Assembly (NCBI GenBank): GCA_017959005.1
Contig: JAGDBO010000012.1
Location: forward strand, 1-64,000
Direction of reading: 5' to 3'
From: Bacteroidales bacterium
GTDB taxonomy: Bacteria; Bacteroidota; Bacteroidia; Bacteroidales; UBA932
DNA length: 64,000 nucleotides
Both the position numbers and the translations under genes were made by a program. The notes under the pieces were generated by a model. The model did not search any database. It worked only from the letters and a program-made list of their open reading frames with translations, and was not told the DNA's origin. Below, in pieces: positions 56,281 through 64,000 of the stretch. Each line of letters starts with the position of its first letter. Within the stretch, counting starts at the first letter, position 1.

Positions 56281-58094
56281 AATGAGAAGGTGTATGAGAG
56301 CAGAAAATATCTTCTGTTCTTATTCTCCTTCTCCATCCAGATGCCTTTTTCATCTTCAGAATAGTACATTGTGGCGTCCATCTTATCTAGTAATCCGTTG
56401 GCTTGCAGTGAGAAAGTATGCCTTTTGTACTTTTTGTCTATTCTGAGGTTAAGATTATGGTAAGAGTTTTTGTAATGGTATGCTATTCTTCTGTCTGAAC
56501 GGAAGGAATACCTTATGACAGCACTCCAGTCACGCTCAAACTTGTAGCCGGTTTCAGCACTGAAATTCCAATAGTGATCTTTCTTTTTAATATCCTTATT
56601 AATAGCTCTTTGTGAGTAATTATAGTAGGTGAATTCAGCACTTGCAGTCAGTCTCTTGCCGTTATATCCTGTTTTCAGGTTTGTTTTGTAGATTCTGCTG
56701 TGACGGTTGTTGATCCAGGAAAAAAAAGTGATTACTGTGCCATCTTCTAAGGTATCTTTGGAAAAGGTCTCCTCTATCTCTCTTTCGTTGAGTATATGAC
56801 TGTAATCTGCTTTTGTATAGAATCCGTTGTAGTTGAAGTTGTAGGAGAGAGTGGCATTTAAAGTGGTTGTATTTTTAAGTTTGGGATTACCCATAATCAT
56901 CTGATCTTCATATTTTCCCTCTCTCGGGTACCAACAGAGCTGAGTATATGTAGGTCTGCGGAATGTATAGTTGTTCGTTAGTGAAAAGGAGTGGTGTTTT
57001 CCCAGTTTTAAAGCAACTGAATTGAAATAGGTCAGAACAGGCTTTTTCTCAAATTGAAACTTTTCTTTAGCAAATCTGTCTGTCAGTCTGTCTGCAAATC
57101 CTTCTAGGTTATAACGGGCGGAAAATACGAATTTTCCTATGGAGTAGTCCAGGTTTAAGGTTCCTATAGATCTAAGAGTTAAATAGTTAAAATCCTCTGA
57201 GAGTTTGGTGCTGTCTACCCAAATATTGTTCTTTTTGCTCTCTCCGCAATAATTGTCCTTGTTCTGATTATAAATAAAAGACCCACCAACTTCTACTTTC
57301 ATTCTCTTAATTCCAAAGGGCTCTTTTATGTTGAATTTAAGGCCGGTATTGGCATTGTTAACTCTGAAAGAGGGCTTTAGTTTCCACTCTTTAACAATAG
57401 GTTTAGGGCCATCTGAAAATGTATCCCATAAAGATTTTTTTCTCTCTAGAGAGTGAGATACTTCTGCGTGATAAACAAATGAGTTTCCTCCTCCGTATTG
57501 GCGTGTAAGCGAGAAACCTGCAGCAGATTTATTTATGTAAGAATCCTCTTGGTTTACAGATAAATTTAAAATATTGAAATCTTGGGCAAATATATTTCCG
57601 GTTCCTATACAGTTGTAATTGTCTCTTACTGTAAGATAGTTGTTTACAAAGGCTCTGTAAGTGATATTATTATTCCCCTTCCAATTGTATATGTTGGAAA
57701 AACCGTATTTGCTCTCTCTCATTCTGCTTAGTTTCTCTCTTATAACAACTCTTCCTGCAGTATCTCTAAAATCATCCCATGTAGCTCTTCTGGAGTTTCT
57801 TGCAATCATTTCCCATCCTGCAGTAAGGTTGAGCTCTACGGAGAAATTCTTTTTCTTATGATTAAGTTTAACTCCGGTAAAAACCTCATGATGAGGAATA
57901 TTGGAACTGTTATCTTTCCAAGTGTGAGTGCGAAAATTGTATCCGCCTCTTAAAGTTGCCGTTCCGCTCCACTTGCCTTTCTCATCCAATGCGGGAATCT
58001 GACCCTTAACGTTCAAAGAGTCTTTTCCCTGGGCCAATGCAAAGAGAGGCAGCACTATAAGTGCAAGAGAGAGGAGAAATGCTTTACGTATCAT
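56277..58094 (-). CDS. Outer-membrane beta-barrel protein
   Basis: The 605-aa protein has a signal peptide (MIRKAFLLSLALIVLPLFALAQ) and then mostly alternating amphipathic strands (e.g. WSGTATLRGGYNFRTHTW, FSVELNLTAGWEM, KLKPSFRVNNANTGLKFNI) up to a C-terminal aromatic strand ending FLLSYTFSF, the signal for barrel assembly. It resembles the barrel half of TonB-dependent receptors of Bacteroidetes, but no carboxypeptidase-like or plug domain is visible. The substrate is unknown. A -7 box lies 7 nt before the ATG. Confidence 0.82.
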   Translation of the reverse strand: MIRKAFLLSLALIVLPLFALAQGKDSLNVKGQIPALDEKGKWSGTATLRGGYNFRTHTWKDNSSNIPHHEVFTGVKLNHKKKNFSVELNLTAGWEMIARNSRRATWDDFRDTAGRVVIREKLSRMRESKYGFSNIYNWKGNNNITYRAFVNNYLTVRDNYNCIGTGNIFAQDFNILNLSVNQEDSYINKSAAGFSLTRQYGGGNSFVYHAEVSHSLERKKSLWDTFSDGPKPIVKEWKLKPSFRVNNANTGLKFNIKEPFGIKRMKVEVGGSFIYNQNKDNYCGESKKNNIWVDSTKLSEDFNYLTLRSIGTLNLDYSIGKFVFSARYNLEGFADRLTDRFAKEKFQFEKKPVLTYFNSVALKLGKHHSFSLTNNYTFRRPTYTQLCWYPREGKYEDQMIMGNPKLKNTTTLNATLSYNFNYNGFYTKADYSHILNEREIEETFSKDTLEDGTVITFFSWINNRHSRIYKTNLKTGYNGKRLTASAEFTYYNYSQRAINKDIKKKDHYWNFSAETGYKFERDWSAVIRYSFRSDRRIAYHYKNSYHNLNLRIDKKYKRHTFSLQANGLLDKMDATMYYSEDEKGIWMEKENKNRRYFLLSYTFSF

Positions 58095-58101
58095 ACTTTG
58101 A

Positions 58102-58109
58102 CAAAAATA
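58102..58109 (-). promoter_or_regulatory. -7 box (TATTTTTG) for the OM-barrel gene
   Basis: TAnnTTTG on the minus strand, 7 nt before the ATG at 58094. Confidence 0.4.
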
Positions 58110-58113
58110 ACAC

Positions 58114-58121
58114 TAAATTTG
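58114..58121 (+). promoter_or_regulatory. -7 box (TAAATTTG) for the GDPD/PIG-L gene
   Basis: TAnnTTTG 44 nt before the ATG at 58166, back to back with the barrel promoter. It rules out the upstream in-frame start at 58061. Confidence 0.55.
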
Positions 58122-58165
58122 CTAATAGTAATAACAGCCCGAGAATCGGTCAATTTTTAAGTGAT

Positions 58166-59653
58166 ATGTCAACAAAACAGTTTTTCTTTAAATCAGCTCT
58201 GATGCTGGTTGTAACGCTCTCTCTGATATTTGCAGGTTCAAATGAAAACTATGCACAAAAGCGTGATATTCAGATTATAGCCCACAGGGGATTTTGGAAT
58301 GTAAACGGCAACTGGAACGGAAATACCAAAACACCCCAAAACTCTCTGGCTTCTCTGAAGGCGGCAGACAGTATAGGGGTTTACGGGAGTGAGTTTGACG
58401 TAAATATGACTTCAGACGGTGGTCTGGTAATCTGTCACGGCCCAAAGATCGTTTCACTTGCAGATGTACAGAAGGAGACATTTGAAACCGTTAGAAACGA
58501 GAGACTTGCAAACGGGGAGAGGGTTCCGTCACTGGATGAATACCTTTCAACCGTTAAGAAACTCAACGTAAAACCTATTTTGGAGGTTAAGAAGCACTAT
58601 CTGGATAAGGATGGCAACCTTCCTGATTTTGACAAGATTGCAAAGGCTATTGTCAAGCATAAGATAGATCAGAAAACCCTTACCATTATCTCTTTCTCTC
58701 TGGAGGTATGCAAGGCTGCAGCCAAGAGGTTCCCTAACACTATGGTTCAGTATCTTGGCGGAAACAAGACTCCTGAGGAACTTAATGAGTTTGGTATCAA
58801 AGGTTTGGACTACCATTACTCAGTATTTGACAAACACCCGGATTGGGTTGAGAGGGCCCACAAACTGGGTATGGTTGTAAATGTTTGGACTGTAGACCGT
58901 AAGGCAGACATAAAGAGAATGGTAAAACTTGGTGTTGACCAGATAACCACCAACTATCCTGTTCTGGCAACTCAGATTGCAGAGGGGAAACTTCCTAAGA
59001 CAGTGCTGGTTATAGGCGCTCACCCGGATGATCCTGAGACAGGATGCGGCGGAACCATGATACTTTTGAAAAAGGCAGGATATGATGTGGTCTCTGTCTA
59101 TCTTACAAGGGGAGAGGCCGGTATAGCTGGTAAATCTCACGATGAGGCTGCGAAAATCAGAGTTGAGGAGGCAGAGAACGCCTGCAAGGTAACCGGAGCC
59201 AGACACATCTTTCTCTCTCAGATAGACGGCTCTACAGAGATAAACAAGGCAAGATATGATGAGATGCTTAAACTCATCCAGAATGAGGATCCTGATATTG
59301 TCTTCACTCACTGGCCGGTAGACGGTCACAGAGATCACCGCATCTGCTCAATATTGGTCTATGACAGCTGGAGAAGAAGCGGCAGAAGCTTTGATTTATA
59401 CTACTTTGAGGTAATGACCGGCACTCAGACTCAGAACTTCAATCCAACTGATTATGTTGATATTACCTCTGTTCTGGAGGAAAAGCACAAGGCTTGTGAA
59501 TGCCACGTCAGCCAGGATATGAAACCTCTCTTTGAGGGCTGGCACACTCCTATGGAGGTGTTCCGTGGCCTGGAGAACCGTTGCAATGCTGCAGAAGCCT
59601 TTGTACGCCAGGTAAATGGCAACCGCATTTTTAAGCCGGAAGAATTGAAATAG
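58166..59653 (+). CDS. Secreted GDPD / PIG-L deacetylase fusion protein
   Basis: The 495-aa two-domain protein has a signal peptide (about 1-31, ending NENYAQ). Domain 1 (about 33-275) is a glycerophosphodiester phosphodiesterase with H40-R41 (IAHRGFW), E76/D78 (GSEFDVNM) and H91 (VICHGP). Domain 2 (about 280-490) is a PIG-L/LmbE-type zinc deacetylase with AHPDD (H286, D288, D289) and HRDH (H388-H391). Together they could deacylate or deacetylate glycolipid-like or phosphodiester-linked substrates in the periplasm; the real substrate is unknown. Metal residues of both domains look intact. Confidence 0.9.
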   Translation: MSTKQFFFKSALMLVVTLSLIFAGSNENYAQKRDIQIIAHRGFWNVNGNWNGNTKTPQNSLASLKAADSIGVYGSEFDVNMTSDGGLVICHGPKIVSLADVQKETFETVRNERLANGERVPSLDEYLSTVKKLNVKPILEVKKHYLDKDGNLPDFDKIAKAIVKHKIDQKTLTIISFSLEVCKAAAKRFPNTMVQYLGGNKTPEELNEFGIKGLDYHYSVFDKHPDWVERAHKLGMVVNVWTVDRKADIKRMVKLGVDQITTNYPVLATQIAEGKLPKTVLVIGAHPDDPETGCGGTMILLKKAGYDVVSVYLTRGEAGIAGKSHDEAAKIRVEEAENACKVTGARHIFLSQIDGSTEINKARYDEMLKLIQNEDPDIVFTHWPVDGHRDHRICSILVYDSWRRSGRSFDLYYFEVMTGTQTQNFNPTDYVDITSVLEEKHKACECHVSQDMKPLFEGWHTPMEVFRGLENRCNAAEAFVRQVNGNRIFKPEELK

Positions 59654-59667
59654 AGAGAAAAAAAATT

Positions 59668-60165
59668 ATGACGGCAGAAGAACTGAACATAAAACTGGCA
59701 GGGATTCTTGTCAAAAAAAGGCTCACCATTGGCACTTGCGAGTCCTGTACAGGGGGCAGAATAGCCTCCATACTTACCAGCATAGACGGGGCCTCCAGGT
59801 ACTTCAAGGGCTCAATTGTAACCTATGCTACAGAGCTTAAGACCAAACTATTGGGCATTAAGCCGGAGCAGATAGAAAAGCATGATGTGGTGAGCTCCTA
59901 CGTGGCAAAAAAGATGGCCCTTTCCGCCCTCTCAATACTTGAAACTGATATCGCGATAGGTATAACTGGCTATGCGGGAGCTACCGGCGGCTCAGAGATA
60001 TCCCCGTCGGGAACCATCTGGATAGCAGCGGCATTCAAAGGGAAAGACCCTTGTGCAAAACCAAAGGTCTACACAAAGGTCCTTCATTTTTCCGGTTCCC
60101 GATTGGAGAACCTCTCAACAGCCGTCTCTGCGGCTTTGCAGCTGGTTCTGCGTTACTTAGTGTAA
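59668..60165 (+). CDS. Stand-alone CinA C-terminal domain (NMN deamidase-like)
   Basis: The 165-aa protein matches the second domain of Cin[20 protein letters not shown] (Ser/Cys region), [20 protein letters not shown], and [20 protein letters not shown] split. It may be a PncC-type NMN amidohydrolase. A full-length CinA is at 48191-49486, so the window has two copies. It follows the GDPD/PIG-L gene by 14 nt and overlaps hbd tail to tail by 13 bp. Confidence 0.9.
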   Translation: MTAEELNIKLAGILVKKRLTIGTCESCTGGRIASILTSIDGASRYFKGSIVTYATELKTKLLGIKPEQIEKHDVVSSYVAKKMALSALSILETDIAIGITGYAGATGGSEISPSGTIWIAAAFKGKDPCAKPKVYTKVLHFSGSRLENLSTAVSAALQLVLRYLV

Positions 60166-60998
60166 TCGTAGAAGCCCTTGCCGGTCTTGCGGCCAAGCAA
60201 GCCTGCTCTAACCATCTTTCTAAGAAGCGGATGCGGACGGTACTTGCTGTCTCCGAACTCGTTGTAGAGTACCTCCATAATAGCAAGGCATACATCCAAA
60301 CCAATAAGGTCTCCCAGAGCGAGAGGGCCCATAGGATGGTTGGCACCCATCTGCATTGCGGCGTCAATCTCCTCCTTGGTTGCAATGCCGTCTGCAAGTA
60401 TTCCAACTCCCTCGTTTACAAGAGGAATGAGGATTCTGTTAACAACAAAACCAGGAGCCTCGTTTACAGATACAGGGCACTTGCCAATAGCCTTTGCAAT
60501 CTCAACAACTTTATTGTGAACATCTTCAGAAGTGAGCTGACCTTTGATAACCTCTACCAGTTTCATAAGAGGTACAGGGTTGAAAAAGTGCATACCAATC
60601 ACATTCTGAGGTCTTTGTGTAAAGGCAGCAATGGCGGTGATTGAGAGTGAAGAGGTGTTGGATGCAAGAATTGCTTCAGGCTTGCAGACTTTGTCCAAAG
60701 TCTCCCAAATCTCTTTCTTTACAGCCATATCCTCAGCTACAACCTCAATTACAAGATCTGCATCTTTGAGGTCATTGTAATCCATTGTGTCCTTGATTCT
60801 TCCCAGAATCTGATCCTTAACGGCTGCCTCCATTTTACCCTTCTCAACACTCTTGGTGAGGAATTTTTCAATAGCCTTGTGAGCTCTTCCCAGAGAAGCC
60901 TCGCTACGGCCTTTAAGAAGTACATCGTGGCCGGCGGTTGCAAAAGCCTGTGCAATGCCGTGACCCATTGTTCCGTTACCTACAACTGCAACTTTCAT
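60153..60998 (-). CDS. hbd: 3-hydroxybutyryl-CoA dehydrogenase
   Basis: NAD(P)-dependent enzyme interconverting acetoacetyl-CoA and 3-hydroxybutyryl-CoA. The 281-aa protein has the Rossmann motif [12 protein letters not shown] (G7, G9, G12), [10 protein letters not shown], and [17 protein letters not shown] with the catalytic His, then [16 protein letters not shown]. It is 34 nt downstream of crt on the minus strand; together they form acetoacetyl-CoA to crotonyl-CoA, next to the lysine cluster. Confidence 0.95.
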   Translation of the reverse strand: MKVAVVGNGTMGHGIAQAFATAGHDVLLKGRSEASLGRAHKAIEKFLTKSVEKGKMEAAVKDQILGRIKDTMDYNDLKDADLVIEVVAEDMAVKKEIWETLDKVCKPEAILASNTSSLSITAIAAFTQRPQNVIGMHFFNPVPLMKLVEVIKGQLTSEDVHNKVVEIAKAIGKCPVSVNEAPGFVVNRILIPLVNEGVGILADGIATKEEIDAAMQMGANHPMGPLALGDLIGLDVCLAIMEVLYNEFGDSKYRPHPLLRKMVRAGLLGRKTGKGFYDYTK

Positions 60999-61032
60999 AA
61001 TGATAGATTTTTATAAGTTTGTTTAGTTTATT

Positions 61033-61812
61033 CTATTTGTTTTTCCACTCCGCCTCTCTCTTCTCAAAGAAGGCCTTCATTCCCTCCTTCTGATCCTCGG
61101 TTGAGAAACACTCCGCAAAGAGGTTGTTCTCAATGGCTATGGCGGTATCTATATCCGTCTGCATACCTCTGTTGATTGCCTCCTTGCTCAGTTTGAGGGC
61201 AATAGGGGCGTTCTTGGCAATGGTTTTTGCAAGGGACTTAGCCTCGTCCATAAGTTTCTCCGGCTCTACAACTCTGTTTACCAAACCAATGCGCAGGGCT
61301 TCGTCTGCAACTATAGCCTTGGCGGTAAAGATAATCTCTTTGGCCACGCCCTCTCCTACAATTCTAGGGAGGCGCTGAGTGCCTGAGAAACCGGGAGTTA
61401 TACCCAATCCTACCTCCGGCTGGCCAATCTTTGCCTTGGCTGAGGCAACGCGGATATCACAACTTAAAGCCAGTTCGCATCCGCCTCCCAGAGCAAAGCC
61501 GTTAATGGCCGCAATGGTTGGTTTTGAGAGGTTTTCAATCTTACGGAAGACCTTTGAGCCCTGCACGCCGAACTCCTTCCCCTCAAGGGCGTTCATAGTG
61601 CTCATTTGAGAGATGTCTGCACCGGCTACGAAGGCGCGTCCCTCTCCGGTGAGGATAACCACTCTAATCTGCTCATCTTTCTCTATTTGGGTGAATGCAT
61701 CATCCAACTCTGAGAGAGTCTCGGAGTTGAGGGCGTTCATAGATTGCGGGTTGTTGATCTTAACCGTGCAAATATTGCCCTCTTTCTCAATAATCAGTGT
61801 TTTGTATTCCAT
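61033..61812 (-). CDS. crt: Enoyl-CoA hydratase / crotonase
   Basis: Hydrates crotonyl-CoA or dehydrates 3-hydroxybutyryl-CoA. The 259-aa crotonase-fold protein has the oxyanion loop FALGGGCELALSCDIR and catalytic E113 and E133 (QPEVGLGITPGFSGTQRL), as in short-chain crotonases. It heads the crt-hbd unit and diverges from the CoA-transferase/kal genes. The shared intergenic region carries a 26-bp palindrome. Confidence 0.95.
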   Translation of the reverse strand: MEYKTLIIEKEGNICTVKINNPQSMNALNSETLSELDDAFTQIEKDEQIRVVILTGEGRAFVAGADISQMSTMNALEGKEFGVQGSKVFRKIENLSKPTIAAINGFALGGGCELALSCDIRVASAKAKIGQPEVGLGITPGFSGTQRLPRIVGEGVAKEIIFTAKAIVADEALRIGLVNRVVEPEKLMDEAKSLAKTIAKNAPIALKLSKEAINRGMQTDIDTAIAIENNLFAECFSTEDQKEGMKAFFEKREAEWKNK

Positions 61813-61838
61813 AATCAGATTATCTATTCCACAATTAG

Positions 61839-61846
61839 CAAATATA
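61839..61846 (-). promoter_or_regulatory. -7 box (TATATTTG) for crt-hbd
   Basis: TAnnTTTG on the minus strand, 26 nt before the crt ATG. A near-palindrome (TACCAAA/TTTGGTA, 61845-61861) overlaps its upstream edge. Confidence 0.55.
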
Positions 61847-61865
61847 CCAAAATATTTGGTAAAAT

Positions 61866-61891
61866 AAAATATAACAACGTTGTTATATTTT
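61866..61891. promoter_or_regulatory. Perfect 26-bp palindrome, likely operator
   Basis: Two 13-bp half-sites, AAAATATAACAAC and its exact reverse complement, meet with no spacer. It covers the -33 region of the lysine-cluster promoter (GTTG at 61879-61882, 21 bp before TATATTTG) and lies upstream of the crt promoter. No regulator gene is adjacent. Confidence 0.75.
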
Positions 61892-61903
61892 TCTTTTTTT
61901 TAT

Positions 61904-61911
61904 TATATTTG
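61904..61911 (+). promoter_or_regulatory. -7 box (TATATTTG) for the CoA-transferase/kal/kce unit
   Basis: TAnnTTTG with GTTG 21 bp upstream inside the palindrome. The leader is about 40 nt. Confidence 0.6.
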
Positions 61912-61956
61912 TATGGTTTACGAAAATGATAGCAATAGATATTAAAACAGTTTATT

Positions 61957-62631
61957 ATGGACAAAAGAATTTCTTTACAGGAAGCCGTTTCCAAAATTAA
62001 GGACGGAATGACAATTATGGTAGGCGGATTTCTATCTGCCGGTTCTCCTCTTGACATCCTGGACGCTCTTGCAAAAAGCGATGTAAAAGATCTGACTCTT
62101 ATCTCCAATGATACTGCATACCAGGGAGTTGGAGTAGGTAATCTAATTGGTGCCCATAAGATTAAGAAGCTCTATGTTTCTCACATCGGAACAAATCCGG
62201 ACACTGCAGCTCAGATGAATGCAGGTGAACTGGAGATTGAATTCTGCCCTCAGGGAACACTGGCAGAGAGAATCCGTTGCGGCGGAGCAGGACTGGGCGG
62301 AGTGCTCACAACTACCGGTATGGGTACGGTAATAGCTGACGGTAAGCCAACTGTAGAGGTTGACGGCAAGACTTATCTCTTGGAGAAACCTCTTCACGCA
62401 GACATTGCACTTATTGGCGCAACCGTTGCAGACGAGAGAGGTAACTGCGTCTATGTAGGTACATCTCAGAACTTTAACCCGCTTATGGCAACCGCTGCAG
62501 ATGTTGTTATAGTTGAGGCTGAGAAGATTGTTCCAGCAGGTGAGATTGCACCTGAGGCTGTTATCACTCCTCACGTGTTTGTAACACATATCTACCAGTC
62601 TACTAATAATTTACAGAAAGTAAGAGAGTAA
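61957..62631 (+). CDS. atoD: Acyl-CoA:acetate/acetoacetate CoA-transferase subunit A
   Basis: The 224-aa alpha subunit of a family I CoA-transferase has [50 protein letters not shown] split, and [43 protein letters not shown] split. In lysine fermentation it moves CoA between butyryl-CoA and acetoacetate. The catalytic-glutamate subunit B is not the next gene: kal starts 1 nt after this stop. Subunit B is expected further downstream, outside the window. Confidence 0.92.
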   Translation: MDKRISLQEAVSKIKDGMTIMVGGFLSAGSPLDILDALAKSDVKDLTLISNDTAYQGVGVGNLIGAHKIKKLYVSHIGTNPDTAAQMNAGELEIEFCPQGTLAERIRCGGAGLGGVLTTTGMGTVIADGKPTVEVDGKTYLLEKPLHADIALIGATVADERGNCVYVGTSQNFNPLMATAADVVIVEAEKIVPAGEIAPEAVITPHVFVTHIYQSTNNLQKVRE

Positions 62632-62632
62632 T

Positions 62633-63022
62633 ATGGGAGCAAAATCACTTATCAGAGTAAGAATGGGCGGAGAGGACGCTCATTACGGCGGAGGTCTTGT
62701 AGACGGAGCACACATGCTTAAACTCTTTGGAGACGTAGCTACCGAACTCCTGATTATCAATGACGGAGACGAGGGTCTCTTTAAGGCATACGACAACGTA
62801 GAGTTCATTGCCCCTGTATATGCAGGAGATTACATTGAGGCTACCGGTGAGATAACCAACGTAGGCAACACATCACGCAAGATGACTTTTGAGGCAAGAA
62901 AGGTGATAGCACCTCGTCCGGACGTATCTGACTCAGCTGCAGATGTTTTGGCTGAGCCTATAGTTGTATGCCGCGCAAGCGGAACTTGCGTAGTTCCTCT
63001 TAAATGTCAGAGAAAGAAATAA
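62633..63022 (+). CDS. kal: 3-aminobutyryl-CoA ammonia-lyase
   Basis: Eliminates ammonia from L-3-aminobutyryl-CoA to give crotonyl-CoA in lysine fermentation. The 129-aa hotdog-fold protein has [24 protein letters not shown] split, [21 protein letters not shown] and [12 protein letters not shown]. It closely recalls the Fusobacterium Kal sequence. It is flanked by CoA-transferase A and kce. Confidence 0.93.
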   Translation: MGAKSLIRVRMGGEDAHYGGGLVDGAHMLKLFGDVATELLIINDGDEGLFKAYDNVEFIAPVYAGDYIEATGEITNVGNTSRKMTFEARKVIAPRPDVSDSAADVLAEPIVVCRASGTCVVPLKCQRKK

Positions 63023-63030
63023 TTAGGGTT

Positions 63031-63864
63031 ATGGATAAACTGATTATTACCGCCGCAATTTGCGGTGCAGAGGTAACCAAAGAGCAGAACCCTGCCGTTC
63101 CTTACACTGTAGATGAGATAGTTAGAGAGGCAAAGAGCGCAGTTGACGCCGGTGCCGCAATTGTCCATCTTCACGTAAGAAGAGATGACGGAACTCCGAC
63201 TCAGGACCGCACCCGCTTTCAGGAGTGTGAGGAGGCAATCCTCAAAGTCTGCCCGGATGTAATACTGATTCCTTCTACCGGAGGAGCAGTAGGTATGACT
63301 CCGGATGAGCGCCTGCAATCTACTGATACTGACCCAAGGCCTGAGATGGCAACTTTGGATTGCGGAACCTGCAACTTTGGAGACGAGATATTTGACAACA
63401 CTCTTCCAACCATGCGCGCATTTGGAAAGCGTATGATGGAGCGTAACATAAAGCCTGAGTACGAGTGCTTTGAGATGGGCCATCTGGATTCCATCCTCAA
63501 CCTTGTACGCAAGGGTCAGGCTCCGGGAGCACCTATGCAGTTCAACTTTGTGCTGGGAGTTCCGGGCTGTACACCTGCAACGGTGGGCAACCTCTGGTGG
63601 CTTGTAAACGCCATTCCTGCAGGCAGTACCTGGACAGTTACCGGAGTGGGACGCAACGCATTCCCAATGGCCGCAGCCGCAATAGCAATGGGCGGAAACG
63701 TAAGAGTAGGATTTGAAGACAACCTCTACCTCTCAAAGGGTGTTTTGGCTCCATCCAACGGTGCTCTGGTTGAGAAGGTTGTACGTCTTGCAAACGAACT
63801 CGGACGTCCTGTTGCAAACAGCCACGAGGCACGTGAAATTTTGGGCCTCCCTCCTAAGAAATAG
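63031..63864 (+). CDS. kce: 3-keto-5-aminohexanoate cleavage enzyme
   Basis: BKACE-family TIM-barrel zinc enzyme that cleaves 3-keto-5-aminohexanoate with acetyl-CoA into 3-aminobutyryl-CoA and acetoacetate. The 277-aa protein has metal ligands H46 and H48 (IVHLHVRRDDG), E14, and E229 (VGFEDNLYL), matching characterised Kce numbering closely. The ATG at 63031, 8 nt after the kal stop, is preferred; an earlier in-frame ATG at 63004 overlaps kal and adds 9 atypical residues. Confidence 0.95.
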   Translation: MDKLIITAAICGAEVTKEQNPAVPYTVDEIVREAKSAVDAGAAIVHLHVRRDDGTPTQDRTRFQECEEAILKVCPDVILIPSTGGAVGMTPDERLQSTDTDPRPEMATLDCGTCNFGDEIFDNTLPTMRAFGKRMMERNIKPEYECFEMGHLDSILNLVRKGQAPGAPMQFNFVLGVPGCTPATVGNLWWLVNAIPAGSTWTVTGVGRNAFPMAAAAIAMGGNVRVGFEDNLYLSKGVLAPSNGALVEKVVRLANELGRPVANSHEAREILGLPPKK

Positions 63865-63907
63865 TCTAAATCACTGAATATTAATATAAAACAAATAGAG
63901 AATCAAT

Positions 63908-64000
63908 ATGCAAAAACATGGAAATCGCTACGGTACCCACCGTGTAATTGAACCGGTAGGCGTTCTGCCACAGCCGGCTAACAAGTTGGACAACAATATG
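63908..64000 (+). CDS. kdd: 3,5-diaminohexanoate dehydrogenase, N-terminal fragment
   Basis: 31 codons are present before the window ends. The start MQKHGNRYGTHRVIEPVGVL and the following PQPANKLDN fit the N-terminus of Kdd, which oxidises 3,5-diaminohexanoate to 3-keto-5-aminohexanoate. The position after kce supports it. The gene continues outside the window; lysine aminomutase genes are expected beyond. Confidence 0.82.
   Translation, partial: MQKHGNRYGTHRVIEPVGVLPQPANKLDNNM

Overview
The window looks like a chromosomal segment of an anaerobic, amino-acid-fermenting member of the Bacteroidales. Evidence: about 15 starts have a Bacteroidetes-type -7 box (TAnnTTTG) instead of a sigma70 -10/-35 pair. 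There is a short Bacteroidetes-type primary sigma factor (286 aa). Typical families of the phylum are present: DPP11 (S46), DPP4, a DUF2807 surface protein, a short ComEC, and Kal/Kce/Kdd lysine fermentation enzymes. Assignments rest on motif and sequence recognition only; no database search was run.

Layout. 1-98 is the 3' part of a 5S rRNA, so an rRNA operon ends here. 156-9207 holds housekeeping genes: trmD, a DUF349 protein, yidC, a YggS-type PLP protein, the dapF-lpxB-surE operon and gapA. 9324-15144 is a candidate operon of a HAMP-only membrane protein, TrkH, a RecD-like helicase and DPP4. A short ComEC follows on the other strand. 16304-20881 is ackA-ptb, a binding-protein lipoprotein and an HI0933-type flavoprotein. 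20865-23257 (minus) holds a small FAH-like protein, a DEDDh exonuclease and dnaN. 23382-29176 is rpoD, an AGCS symporter, argS and a YgiQ radical-SAM enzyme. 29248-34178 holds a lysine/alanine-rich histone-like protein, a ClC-type channel or exchanger with CBS domains, and Tex. 34224-37233 is a dolichol-phosphate-mannose-synthase-like GT2, dihydroorotase and an EamA transporter.

37237-39915 is an AT-rich accessory patch: a HigBA-like toxin-antitoxin pair, an XRE regulator with its own palindrome, a CoiA-like nuclease and a small secreted protein. It is the best place in the window for an undescribed small system. 39944-44045 (minus) holds htpG and an ECF sigma / membrane anti-sigma-like / DUF2807 unit. 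44146-46910 is P5C dehydrogenase and an M19 dipeptidase. 46916-51198 (minus) runs XRE regulator, pyrD, cinA, serine hydrolase lipoprotein. After a 528-bp AT-rich gap come queA (TTG start), an acyltransferase, DPP11, an outer-membrane barrel (minus), a GDPD/PIG-L fusion and a stand-alone CinA C-domain.

60153-64000 is the metabolic centrepiece. crt-hbd (minus) diverges from CoA-transferase subunit A, kal, kce and kdd (cut by the window edge) across a 144-bp region with a perfect 26-bp palindrome. With ackA-ptb, this points to lysine fermentation through 3-aminobutyryl-CoA and crotonyl-CoA to butyrate and acetate. DPP4, DPP11, M19 dipeptidase, AGCS symporter and P5C dehydrogenase fit a peptide-eating, weakly saccharolytic lifestyle.
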